Assembly (NCBI GenBank): GCA_913057945.1 | Contig: CAJXOF010000002.1 | Coordinates: forward strand, 124,001-188,000 | Direction: 5' to 3' | Source of the DNA: an uncultured Hyphomonadaceae bacterium | GTDB lineage: Bacteria; Pseudomonadota; Alphaproteobacteria; Caulobacterales; Hyphomonadaceae | DNA: 64,000 bases | Shown here: piece by piece, positions 53,403 through 61,615 of the stretch | Layout of the letters: each line of letters starts with the position of its first letter | Position numbering within the stretch: the first letter of the stretch is position 1 | The notes under the pieces: generated by a model | What the model was told of the DNA's origin: nothing | The model's input: the letters and a program-made list of their open reading frames with translations, nothing else | Databases searched by the model: none | Translations under genes and position numbers: made by a program

Positions 53403-53837
53403 ATGCAAATGCCCGCTAAAATTCTTGTCGCAGATGATGACCGCCTGTTGCGCGGACTTCTACAGCACAAGCTCGCAGCTGCGGGCTTTGAAGTGGACAT
53501 CGCCGAGGACGGAGGCACAGCCTACCAACTCGCCAGCACGATGCAGTATGCCCTATTGGTACTGGACGCGATGATGCCTGTCATGGATGGATTCGAAGTG
53601 CTGCGCCGCCTGAAGGATAATCCTTATACGGCCCGGCTGCCTGTCGTCATGCTGACAGCGCGACGGGGAGAACAGGATGTGATGGATGCTCTCGAACAGG
53701 GCGCCAGCGAATATCTGACGAAACCATTCATTCCTGACGAACTGGTCTTGCGCATCCGGAAGCGGATTGAGGATGATCAGGCGCGAGAGTTGTATGCTCA
53801 GACTCAGCGGAATCTTCCAAATGAGCGCATCGCATAG
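53403..53837 (+). CDS. CheY-like response regulator
   Basis: A 144-residue single receiver domain. Acid pocket ILVADDDR (Asp11-13), phosphoacceptor VLDAMMP (Asp55), Thr85 in MLTARR and Lys107 in LTKPF. No DNA-binding or enzymatic output domain is present, although the C-terminal tail of about 20 residues is charged. ATG at 53403 behind GGAAGGA; 53409 is possible. No histidine kinase is adjacent. It is separated by about 115 bp from the GT2 gene and could have its own promoter. Confidence 0.9.
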   Translation: MQMPAKILVADDDRLLRGLLQHKLAAAGFEVDIAEDGGTAYQLASTMQYALLVLDAMMPVMDGFEVLRRLKDNPYTARLPVVMLTARRGEQDVMDALEQGASEYLTKPFIPDELVLRIRKRIEDDQARELYAQTQRNLPNERIA

Positions 53838-53865
53838 CCGAAACGCCTGAACGAGCGTGTGGCCC

Positions 53866-55737
53866 TCAAGGACTCTCGCTTGATATCAGAAAGTCTACTG
53901 AAACCTCCGTTCCGGCTTCCTCGATATAGAGGGCGCCGGGTGAGAAAGTCATTCCGGCGGGAAGCGGCGACTGCGGTCTCCACGCCGGATCCAGATCCAG
54001 GCGGAGCCCGTAGACCGGAATCTCGCTCGTCACTGTAACGACAATGCTTGTTTCAGTGCCGCTTGTGTCTACCGAAACGCTATCGCGCATGGTCCACCAG
54101 TCTCCGTACTGCTGGAGCGTTCCGAACCAGGAGTAGGGTTTCAGGACGGGAATGATTGCCTTCAGGAATTCGAGCTTCTCCCCCGTGACATTGGGGTGGA
54201 TCAACATCACGAAGCTGCCTCCATAATCGGAAAGCTGTTCGGCAAGCTCGATTGCGGAAGCGAGACGCAGATTCATGTGAGGGGGAATTTCGTCCTCGAT
54301 CGCTATCGGAAACTGGAAGATGCTGGTTGTGTCGGCATAGCCTCGACTGAAATTCATGCGGAAGGGAAGATGGGTCAGCACATTGCCGGATGTTGCAGTC
54401 GATGCGTATTTGTACCCGCTCGCTTCAAGGGCTTCGGGCAGGCGCTCCGGGGTCGCAAGATAACCGGGTCGAAAAGAGACCACTTCGGTCTCTGTCAAGT
54501 GTTCCAGAAGAAACTTGCTGACCCGCAATTCGCCCAGAATCGTTGCGCTCCACACGCGTGCACGGTTGAGAACACGAGGCTGGTAGTCGGGAAAGCGCTC
54601 CTCGCCATCACCCAGGGGGATGCCTGAAAAGCCGCTTGGATGCGCGACCGTGTGACTGCCGATTTCCATTCCAGAAATAGCGACCCGGCTGAGGATCGGC
54701 AGGGTCCGGTCGTTGAAGAATGCCTTGTCGTTATAGTCGTCAAAATATTTGGTCTGAACAAAGAAGGTTCCCAGCAATCCTTTTTCCACCAGAAGGCTGG
54801 TGTACACTTCCAAATTGGACATGGAGTGTGTGTAGTCGACGTCGAACGAGATCACGACGGCGAGATCGCGGGCCTCGGGCACCGTATGCAGAGTGATCGC
54901 ATGAGGTTCTTCTTGTACGTAGATGGATTTGATCCAGCGGAGCCATGTGTCGACGGAGGGTTCATACGCATTGCCATAGTTTCTGGACGCTCCCCCTGTG
55001 CGGCCGTTTGTCGCCTTGAGGATAAAGAAGCCGAGATCGAAGCCGAGCGCGTAGGCATGTCCACCCTGGTCGGAAGCCTTTGTAACCAAGGCGGCGGAGC
55101 CGTCCTCATAGGAGGCGAGAACAGTGCTGGCGCCCAGAAATGACTGGGCGCCGATGCGCTGGGTCTCATCATCGGGGTTGCCAATCCGAACTGTCTCTTC
55201 TTCAACTCGGTCAATGAATGACAGCGTCGGGTCTGATCCGGTGAAGCGAATTTCGGAATGGCTGCGGGATTGTTCGATGCGATCGAAGCCGAACATGCCC
55301 TGAAGCCCACCCCCGAGTACTTGTGTGGCAATCAGTGTGCCGCCCGTTTCGACATGTTGTCCAAGCATACCCAGACTATCGGCATCGAGTAGCTGACCAG
55401 AAATTGCCGGATAGACCATGACGACTTTGTGCCTGACAGCCGTCTTGGTATCTCGGGTTATCCGAAAAGGGACGCCGATGCTCTTCAGGCCTCCTGCCAG
55501 TCCGAGCCAGGACGACTCGTCATCTGTCAGCAAGATTGCGAGCCTGGTATCCGAACCGGTGGCATAGTCAGTCCAGTCGGATGTTCCCTCTGTGGCGACG
55601 ACGCTGATCTCGGCCGGTCCGCTCAGGCCCGAAAGACTGTCGAGTGAGGGGCGGCGCAGAAAGGCAAGAATACTGGTTCCCACTGCCGCAATGACTAGGG
55701 CAGAAACCAATATGGCAATGCGTCTGTTCCAGTACAT
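53866..55737 (-). CDS. Membrane-anchored GATase-like/NodB polysaccharide deacetylase
   Basis: A 623-residue protein with an N-terminal membrane anchor (about 6-27). Residues about 60-250 look like a class-I glutamine-amidotransferase-like fold (LAILLTDDESSWLGLAGGL, KVVMVYPAI, GGTLIATQVLGG). Residues about 290-480 form a NodB deacetylase with ISFDVDY (Asp299, Asp301), GSHTVAHP (His362, His366) and SFRPGY (Arg423-Pro424). A beta-rich C-terminal part ends the protein. It is probably periplasmic and modifies the glycan made by the convergent GT2 synthase 580 bp away. The first domain assignment is tentative. Confidence 0.8.
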   Translation of the reverse strand: MYWNRRIAILVSALVIAAVGTSILAFLRRPSLDSLSGLSGPAEISVVATEGTSDWTDYATGSDTRLAILLTDDESSWLGLAGGLKSIGVPFRITRDTKTAVRHKVVMVYPAISGQLLDADSLGMLGQHVETGGTLIATQVLGGGLQGMFGFDRIEQSRSHSEIRFTGSDPTLSFIDRVEEETVRIGNPDDETQRIGAQSFLGASTVLASYEDGSAALVTKASDQGGHAYALGFDLGFFILKATNGRTGGASRNYGNAYEPSVDTWLRWIKSIYVQEEPHAITLHTVPEARDLAVVISFDVDYTHSMSNLEVYTSLLVEKGLLGTFFVQTKYFDDYNDKAFFNDRTLPILSRVAISGMEIGSHTVAHPSGFSGIPLGDGEERFPDYQPRVLNRARVWSATILGELRVSKFLLEHLTETEVVSFRPGYLATPERLPEALEASGYKYASTATSGNVLTHLPFRMNFSRGYADTTSIFQFPIAIEDEIPPHMNLRLASAIELAEQLSDYGGSFVMLIHPNVTGEKLEFLKAIIPVLKPYSWFGTLQQYGDWWTMRDSVSVDTSGTETSIVVTVTSEIPVYGLRLDLDPAWRPQSPLPAGMTFSPGALYIEEAGTEVSVDFLISSESP

Positions 55738-55818
55738 TCAAGGGGCCTGTCGTGAGTGCTGTATACCCTAGCAACCTCACAACCCCCTATATTTCGTGAA
55801 CGTGCCTGCCTGTCCGGC

Positions 55819-56520
55819 CTAGTACTCGTACTTTTCGATATGCGTCAGCTTGAGTGTATAGGCAGCGTCGGCCAGTTCGCTCTCCTGTGTCTCGGTGGTC
55901 AGGATGCCCTCGACCCAGACCGCCTGAGCGAGGTCTTTCAGCAGGATCGGGTCCTCGGTCGAGACGAAGACGGTCTGGTTCGGCGGCGGCGGCGGTGCGT
56001 GGATGCAGGCGCCGAAATAGGGCACCATCAGGAATTCGGCAACTTCGGCCTTGGCGCCATATTCGAACGGCACCGTGTATCCCGGCAGCCGGATGGTCTT
56101 GCCGTTGAGCTCCTTGACGGTGTTGAACGTGCCGATCTGAACCATGGCGTCTGCGGCTGAGCCTTCAGCGACGCCACCCCCCCCATACAGCATGGACATC
56201 TGGCTCTGGTACATCTGGGCAAGGCGTTCTTCCTCACCTTCGGGCATCAGGTCTTCCCAGCCGATCTCGGTCACGCCGCGGGCTTCGGCTTCAGCTTTCT
56301 TGCGCGCCTGATCGGCGGCGCGGGCGGCAATGGTCGCTTCGCGTTTCGCTTTGCGCTCTGCTTCACTCTCGCCGATCTTGTCGCCCACCTGCGGGGCATC
56401 CGCAGTCGTTTCCGCTTCAGGGGTAGAGGTTCCTGGATCAGACGGTGTGTCGGCTTGCCCGCAGGCGACGAGAAAGCCTGTCATCAGGGCGGCGGTCAGG
56501 AGGGAGGAAATCTGTTTCAT
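55819..56520 (-). CDS. DUF3299 lipoprotein of zinc-uptake cluster
   Basis: A 233-residue lipoprotein (signal ending LVACGQ), then a charged helical linker (about 45-90, GESEAERKAKREATIAARAAD), and a DUF3299 domain with KTIRLPGYTVPFEYG, EFLMVPYFGACIHAPPPPPN and an ending WVEGILTTE. DUF3299 proteins accompany DUF2796/ABC sets in the Vibrio zrg zinc-uptake system; the role is unknown. Last of four genes on this strand, 50 bp after the permease. Confidence 0.85.
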   Translation of the reverse strand: MKQISSLLTAALMTGFLVACGQADTPSDPGTSTPEAETTADAPQVGDKIGESEAERKAKREATIAARAADQARKKAEAEARGVTEIGWEDLMPEGEEERLAQMYQSQMSMLYGGGGVAEGSAADAMVQIGTFNTVKELNGKTIRLPGYTVPFEYGAKAEVAEFLMVPYFGACIHAPPPPPNQTVFVSTEDPILLKDLAQAVWVEGILTTETQESELADAAYTLKLTHIEKYEY

Positions 56521-56570
56521 GATGCCAATCTAGGATGCGCGAGCGTGGCCCGCCAGTGGGGTTGAGCGGT

Positions 56571-57839
56571 TCAGAGCCGAATGGACAATCCATCGGCCAG
56601 CGACCGGCGAAAGGCCATCCAGGCCGGGATCGCGCCGGCGAGCAGGGCAGCGCCCGTCACCGCCAGCAGCGTATAGATATCTGTCGGTCCCGGCCCGGTG
56701 CCAATCAGGGAAATGCCGTAATGCGCAGAGACGAGTGGGCCAACCACAGCGAGAAGCACGTGAATGAGCAGGATGCCTAGCGCCGCGCCGAGGAAACCAA
56801 CCAGGCCCGCCTCCAGTACCAGGAGCGCAAAGATGTGGCCCGGCCGGGCACCCACAGCGCGCAGGATCGACATCTCCCGCCGCCGCTCATTTAAGCTGGT
56901 CAGAATGGAGGTGAGGATGGAGACGACGCCCACCGCGATGACAAAGATCGAGACCGCCAACAGGGCGCGCTCGGCAATCGCGGTCACACTCCAGAGTTCC
57001 GCGAGTGCCTGTGACGGGATGATCGCCATCAGCGGTTCGCCCCGGTTCGTATTGATCTCGCGCCGCGTGGTGAGAATTGTGCCCCGGCGCTTCAGGCCGA
57101 GGAATATGGCGGTGACGGTCTTCGGCGTCAGGTCGAAGGACCGGATCGTCTCTTCGGTGATATTGTCGGCGAGCGGGTTCTTCGCGCCGGTTTCCCAGCC
57201 GACATGAATTGCCGTAATCGCCTCCAGCGAGACGTGCACGGTCTGGTCCACAGGGGTTCCCGTAGGGGCGAGGATGCCGACGACACGGAAAGGGCGGTTT
57301 TCGTGCCCTGATCCAAAGTCTGCCTGGCCGAGGCCGTGCGACAGGATCATCGGGCTTCCAAGTGTGTAATTCAGCTCGCGCGCCACATCGGCGCCTATGA
57401 CCGCCTCGAACAGGTCTTCGAATTGTTCGCCCTGGGCCAGTAGCAGGTCCTGATTGCGACCGTATTTGTAATGGTCGAAATAATCCGGGGTCGTGCCCAT
57501 GACGCGGAAGCCTCGATGGCTATCGCCGAGGGAGATCGGGACGGCCCAATCGACGTCCGGCCGGGCCGCGATTTCCTGATAGGTCGGCCATGAAACCTCT
57601 GCCGTCGCGCTGCCCATCCTGAATACAGAGTAGAGCAGCAGATTCACGCTGCCTGTCGGGGCGCCCACGATCAGTTCGGTCCCGGAAATCGTATTGCCAA
57701 AGCCTTCGCGCGCGCCAGTGCGGGCCTTGTCCACGCCGAGGAATAGCGCAACCGACAGAGCCACGGCGAGCAGGGTCAGCAGGACCGATCCCTTGCGGTT
57801 CATCAGGCTTTTCCAGGCAAGGGAGAGAATCGCGCTCAT
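56571..57839 (-). CDS. ABC transporter permease (FtsX/MacB type)
   Basis: A 422-residue inner-membrane protein. One N-terminal membrane segment (about 15-35, SVLLTLLAVALSVALFLGV), a large periplasmic domain (about 40-285), then three C-terminal segments; SLNERRREMSILRAVGARPGHIFAL, split at REMSILRAVGA, is the coupling loop of FtsX permeases. Start overlaps the ATPase stop by 4 bp. Likely acts with DUF2796 and DUF3299 partners in zinc uptake. Confidence 0.9.
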   Translation of the reverse strand: MSAILSLAWKSLMNRKGSVLLTLLAVALSVALFLGVDKARTGAREGFGNTISGTELIVGAPTGSVNLLLYSVFRMGSATAEVSWPTYQEIAARPDVDWAVPISLGDSHRGFRVMGTTPDYFDHYKYGRNQDLLLAQGEQFEDLFEAVIGADVARELNYTLGSPMILSHGLGQADFGSGHENRPFRVVGILAPTGTPVDQTVHVSLEAITAIHVGWETGAKNPLADNITEETIRSFDLTPKTVTAIFLGLKRRGTILTTRREINTNRGEPLMAIIPSQALAELWSVTAIAERALLAVSIFVIAVGVVSILTSILTSLNERRREMSILRAVGARPGHIFALLVLEAGLVGFLGAALGILLIHVLLAVVGPLVSAHYGISLIGTGPGPTDIYTLLAVTGAALLAGAIPAWMAFRRSLADGLSIRL

Positions 57840-58531
57840 GCAGTCACTCCCACGCGATTGATCTCTCCCAAGTCCACCGACCGGTCGAAATGTGAGGCAA
57901 GGCTGGCATCATGGCTGACGAACAGGAGCGCTGCGTCCGTGCGCCGGGCTTCCTCACTCAGCAATTCGATGAAACGGTCGCGGGCATCTGCATCAAGGGC
58001 CGAGGTTGGCTCATCCGCGATCACGATTTCCGGGCCGCCGATCAGGGCGCGGGCCGCAGCGACACGCTGCTGCTGGCCAACTGAGAGGTCAGACACGCGG
58101 CGCGTAAGCAGGGTTTCATCGGTCAGGCCAAGACGCGCCAGCAGGCGCCGGGCTTCGTCGTCTTCCTCGCCGCTGATGGCTGCGCGCCGCTGGGGGGAAA
58201 ACCGCAGGGGCAGGGTCACGTTTCCGACCACGGAGAGATAAGGGACGAGGTTGAACATCTGGAAGATAACGCCGAGATGGTCGGCCCGCAGGCGATCACG
58301 CGCTGCCGGCTTCAGGCTTGAGAGGTTCTGGCCGAGAACGTTGACCTGACCTGAGCCTGCTTCCAGAACGCCGGCAATAATGCCGAGCAGGGTGGATTTT
58401 CCCGAGCCGGACGCGCCGCGCAGGAACAGGCGCTCGCCCGCCTCAAGCCGGAAAGCCGCAATGTCGAGCACGTCCTCGCCAGTCGTCCAGGCAAAACGCA
58501 AATCCGAGATCGAGACGACAGGCTCTGCCAT
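57836..58531 (-). CDS. ABC transporter ATP-binding protein (LolD/MacB type)
   Basis: A 231-residue ATPase. Walker A GASGSGKST (39-47), Q-loop in GVIFQMFNLVPYLSV, signature LSVGQQQRVAAARAL, Walker B IVIADEPTSALD, and LLFVSHD as the H-loop. It partners the overlapping FtsX-type permease. It starts 1 nt after the DUF2796 gene's stop. Confidence 0.93.
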   Translation of the reverse strand: MAEPVVSISDLRFAWTTGEDVLDIAAFRLEAGERLFLRGASGSGKSTLLGIIAGVLEAGSGQVNVLGQNLSSLKPAARDRLRADHLGVIFQMFNLVPYLSVVGNVTLPLRFSPQRRAAISGEEDDEARRLLARLGLTDETLLTRRVSDLSVGQQQRVAAARALIGGPEIVIADEPTSALDADARDRFIELLSEEARRTDAALLFVSHDASLASHFDRSVDLGEINRVGVTA

Positions 58532-58532
58532 G

Positions 58533-59162
58533 TCAGGATCCGAAAGGCAGGAAGGGATTGTCCGGCGTCAGCGTTGCGGACGCTGTCTCGCCCGCTTCGC
58601 CGAGATAGATGGCATCCACTTCCTCAAAGACCGGATACTTCTCAAAGCCGGTGAACATCAATCCGTCCAACTGGCTCGGTCGACGGCAATCCCAGACGAT
58701 TGAAAGCGTGAGCGCGGCATGGTCGCCGGACCGGCGTACATCTGCTGACCGTTCGACCAGATCACACCGCGCATTGCCCATCAGTTCGGTCAGGCCCTCG
58801 GCGTATTTTTCCAGTTCGGTCGATTTCTTCTTTGTCTTTTCAGACAGGCCGTAATTGGCCAGCGGTGCATCGACGGTGATCGTGACGAAATTGGTGTCGA
58901 GCGTTACGGCGAGTTCTGCAGCACCATGCATATGCGCCTCGCCGCCAATATGCTCTTCGTCATGGTGGTCTGTTTCTTCCACCGCTTGCGGGATGGTGGT
59001 TCGGGCAGGGGAGGGTGCCTCGTCGGCCAGAGTTTCCGCCGGAGGCGGAACCCCAGCTGTCGGTTCGGGCTCATAGGGCGCTTCTGCACTGCAGGCGGCG
59101 CTCAATACTAATGCGGCGCAGGCCAGAAGCCAGCTGCTGCCCCGACCCCATGATCGATCCAT
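58533..59162 (-). CDS. DUF2796 (ZrgA-like) zinc-binding lipoprotein
   Basis: A 209-residue lipoprotein (lipobox LSAAC). A histidine-rich segment (about residues 65-80, DHHDEEHIGGEAHMHGAAEL) precedes the DUF2796 domain, in which GAAELAVTLDTNFVTITVDAPLANY, read in parts, and TGFEKYPVFEEVDAIY are typical. The Vibrio family member ZrgA binds zinc for uptake. ATG at 59162 has GGGAG 7 nt upstream. First gene of the minus-strand set under the Zur-like site. Confidence 0.85.
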   Translation of the reverse strand: MDRSWGRGSSWLLACAALVLSAACSAEAPYEPEPTAGVPPPAETLADEAPSPARTTIPQAVEETDHHDEEHIGGEAHMHGAAELAVTLDTNFVTITVDAPLANYGLSEKTKKKSTELEKYAEGLTELMGNARCDLVERSADVRRSGDHAALTLSIVWDCRRPSQLDGLMFTGFEKYPVFEEVDAIYLGEAGETASATLTPDNPFLPFGS

Positions 59163-59230
59163 CATATCGCTCCCATCGCCCCACCTGGGGAATTCAGTAA
59201 AACCGGAAAATCTTCTCGCAAGCCGAATAA

Positions 59231-59245
59231 TGATACCATATAACA
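59231..59245. promoter_or_regulatory. Putative Zur box between divergent zinc genes
   Basis: TGATACCATATAACA: the right half TATAACA fits the Zur half-site; the left half TGATACC is imperfect. On the other strand, with flanks, it reads GAAGTGTTATATGGTATCA, close to known znu-type operators. It lies 69 bp before the DUF2796 start and 72 bp before the ZIP start. Confidence 0.6.
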
Positions 59246-59316
59246 CTTCTTCGCAAGGCCGCAGGACGCGGTTATAGACCGCACCTGACTGTTAACGGAC
59301 CGGCTGACAGCTTTCC

Positions 59317-60114
59317 ATGTTTGAATCCATGCAGGCCCCTTTGTTTTTCGGCTTGATCGCGGCCTTTGTGACCACGGTCGGCCTCATCGCTGTGGCGATG
59401 CGGGGCGATTGGAGTGCGCGCTTCTCCGCCGTCATGGGCCTCGCGGCGGCCGGTATGCTCGTCACGCTCAGCCTGTTGCACATTGCGCCGGAAGCGTTCG
59501 CCGAAAGCACGCGGGCGCCATACTTCATGCTGGGCGGGTTCCTCGGCGGGTTGATACTGAATTACGGCCTCAACACATTCTTCCCGGAAAGCGTGAATGG
59601 CGGCCGTATGGCGGCTGTAACCCCCATAATCGCGATTGCCATCCATTCCTTCATCGACGGCGTGATCTATTCGGTGACCTTTGCCGCGAGCTTTTCCGCA
59701 GGCGTCTATGCGGCGGTCTCGCTGATCTTGCATGAGTTTCCGGAAGGCGTGATCGCGTTTGCGATCCTGCGACGGCATAATTTTTCGAACCGGCAATCCT
59801 TCCTGTGGGCCTTCCTGGCTGCGTCCGCCACGACCCCGTTGGGCGTGCTTATGTCGTCGCCCTTCATGTATTTCCTGGGAAGCGAGGCGGTTGGCGCTCT
59901 GTTCGCGGCCTCTGCCGGCCTGCTCCTCTATGTTGCGACAGGCCCTTTGATGGCCCCGCTGAAGGAGGAGCCGCCGTTGCGCAGCCTGCTGGCCCTGTCC
60001 GCCGGTGTCGCCATAGCGCTCGTGCTGTCCTTCCTGCCGGTGCATGACCATGATGACGACCATCACGAGGCCATCCACATGGAAGCGCCGCATCCGCTGC
60101 CGGACGAGATCTGA
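59317..60114 (+). CDS. ZIP-family metal transporter
   Basis: A 265-residue inner-membrane transporter with about eight membrane segments. The metal sites of ZIP proteins are visible: IAIHSFIDGVIYS and LILHEFPEGVIAF. A short histidine/aspartate cluster (VHDHDDDHHEAIHM) ends the protein and probably senses or collects zinc. It overlaps the HupE gene by 1 bp (TGATG). Confidence 0.93.
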   Translation: MFESMQAPLFFGLIAAFVTTVGLIAVAMRGDWSARFSAVMGLAAAGMLVTLSLLHIAPEAFAESTRAPYFMLGGFLGGLILNYGLNTFFPESVNGGRMAAVTPIIAIAIHSFIDGVIYSVTFAASFSAGVYAAVSLILHEFPEGVIAFAILRRHNFSNRQSFLWAFLAASATTPLGVLMSSPFMYFLGSEAVGALFAASAGLLLYVATGPLMAPLKEEPPLRSLLALSAGVAIALVLSFLPVHDHDDDHHEAIHMEAPHPLPDEI

Positions 60115-60923
60115 TGCGGCCTCGGCTCATCGCCTTTCTGGCATGCTGCCTGATAGCCTGCCTTGCTGTCACCTCTGCGCCGCAAGCAGCGTTCGGCCAC
60201 CCGGAAGACGAACTTTGCCTGCCGGGGGGAGGGATGGATCCCGCTTTGTGCCGGGAGCTTCAGGAGCTGGACCGGGCTGGCGATGCGACTGAAACGGGAG
60301 ACGACGTTCCGGGCGGGGAGGTTGAACTCGACCGATCCTGGCTCGAGACAGCCATCTTCTATCTCCGTATCGGTTTCGAGCACATCCTGCCGATGGGCGT
60401 GGATCATATCCTGTTCGTACTTGCACTCTTCCTGTCCAGCCGGCGGGTCAAGCCGCTGCTCTGGCAAATCTCCGCGTTTACGCTGGCGCACACTTCCACG
60501 CTCGGCCTTGCTGCGGCCGGTGTGATCGCGCCTCCGGCGAGTATCGTCGAGCCGCTGATCGCGCTGACCATCGCCTGGGCCGCCTTTGAGAACATTCTGT
60601 TCAAGGAGCCCAGCGCCTGGCGCCCCGCGCTGGTCTTCGGGTTCGGCCTGATCCACGGCATGGGCTTTGCGGGCGCCTTCGGGGATCTCGGTCTGCCGCC
60701 CGGTATCTTCTGGCCGGCTTTGATCGGATTTAATGTCGGCGTGGAGATTGGTCAGTTGGCCGTGATCGGCATGGCGCTTGCAGGTGCCTTGATCATCAGG
60801 GGCGTCCTGAAACAGGCAGGCCGGGCAGATCTTTACCGGCTGGTTCTGGTCTGGCCCGTATCTGCGGCCATTGGAGTTATCGGGCTCTGGTGGGCCATTG
60901 AGCGGGCTTTCCTTAACCCTTAG
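60114..60923 (+). CDS. HupE/UreJ family membrane protein
   Basis: A 269-residue protein with a signal segment, an acidic external part (about 25-75) and six or so membrane segments. The family motif GFEHILPMGVDHILFVLAL, with two histidines and an aspartate, is followed by FTLAHTSTLGLAA and GLIHGMGFAGAFGDLGLP. Relatives carry nickel or cobalt; co-transcription with a ZIP transporter under a Zur-like site suggests zinc or a related metal here. That specificity is inference. Confidence 0.87.
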   Translation: MRPRLIAFLACCLIACLAVTSAPQAAFGHPEDELCLPGGGMDPALCRELQELDRAGDATETGDDVPGGEVELDRSWLETAIFYLRIGFEHILPMGVDHILFVLALFLSSRRVKPLLWQISAFTLAHTSTLGLAAAGVIAPPASIVEPLIALTIAWAAFENILFKEPSAWRPALVFGFGLIHGMGFAGAFGDLGLPPGIFWPALIGFNVGVEIGQLAVIGMALAGALIIRGVLKQAGRADLYRLVLVWPVSAAIGVIGLWWAIERAFLNP

Positions 60924-60930
60924 CCTGACA

Positions 60931-60962
60931 AAGTGCGCTCCGGCTTGGAACGGAACGCACTT
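60931..60962 (+). promoter_or_regulatory. Stem-loop just before the 60965 gene
   Basis: AAGTGCG-C-TCCG pairs with CGGA-A-CGCACTT: eleven pairs, one C/A mismatch, 8-nt loop. It covers the only purine-rich sequence (GGAACGGAA) that could serve as ribosome-binding site for the ATG at 60965. No T-run follows. Confidence 0.5.
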
Positions 60963-60964
60963 CT

Positions 60965-61609
60965 ATGATCTCTCGCGACTGGATCAGACATTTCGCCCCG
61001 GCTGTGCTCGCCTCTGCGCTGGCAGGCTGGATCGGGTTTGCCGAACATGCGTCCGCCTATATGCCGCATGAGATGACGCCGGTTGTACGCAGGCCTGCTC
61101 CCATATCGGAGGAGCAGGATCTCGCCTCCAAACAGGTCTATGCGGAAGCCGCCGCCTGGCGCGGTGCGGAAGCCAAGCAGGCGCGCAATGCCATGATTGC
61201 AGCCTGGCTGGGCGGGCTAAACGATGCCGGGATGGCCGACTATTCCGTCCGTCATCTTGAAAAAGGGTTGATCTACGCGATCCGCTTCCGGAACCCAATT
61301 GATGGAGACGACATACATGCGCTCTGGGTCGCTGTGCCGGACGGCCCGGACCTGCCGTCATCGGTCGTCCTGCGCACGCCGCACCACGGCGCGGCCGATC
61401 CGACCATCCTGGAACTGCAATCGTGTACGTCGCGGCGGACCCTGCAGGTGTCGCATGGGGCCCTGCCCACGGACCAGGCGGAGGCCAGGGCTGTCTCGCA
61501 ACTCAGTACATATCTGGATGCACCCGATCCGATGCCGATCACGGTGCTCAGCGAAGCGCGAGACATTTGCCGTCAGATTTCCCGCGTTCTTCCGACGCCG
61601 GAAAATTAG
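60965..61609 (+). CDS. Hypothetical exported protein downstream of zip-hupE
   Basis: A 214-residue protein with an N-terminal signal (about 10-32, APAVLASALAGWIGFAEHASA). The remainder is a soluble domain with a helical part (about 50-85) and a beta-rich part (about 90-150, DYSVRHLEKGLIYAIRF, IHALWVAVPDGPDLPSSVVL); one cysteine pair (QSCTSR, RDICRQ). I recognise no family. It is 41 bp past the HupE gene and probably in the same transcript. Confidence 0.65.
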   Translation: MISRDWIRHFAPAVLASALAGWIGFAEHASAYMPHEMTPVVRRPAPISEEQDLASKQVYAEAAAWRGAEAKQARNAMIAAWLGGLNDAGMADYSVRHLEKGLIYAIRFRNPIDGDDIHALWVAVPDGPDLPSSVVLRTPHHGAADPTILELQSCTSRRTLQVSHGALPTDQAEARAVSQLSTYLDAPDPMPITVLSEARDICRQISRVLPTPEN

Positions 61610-61615
61610 GCCGGG

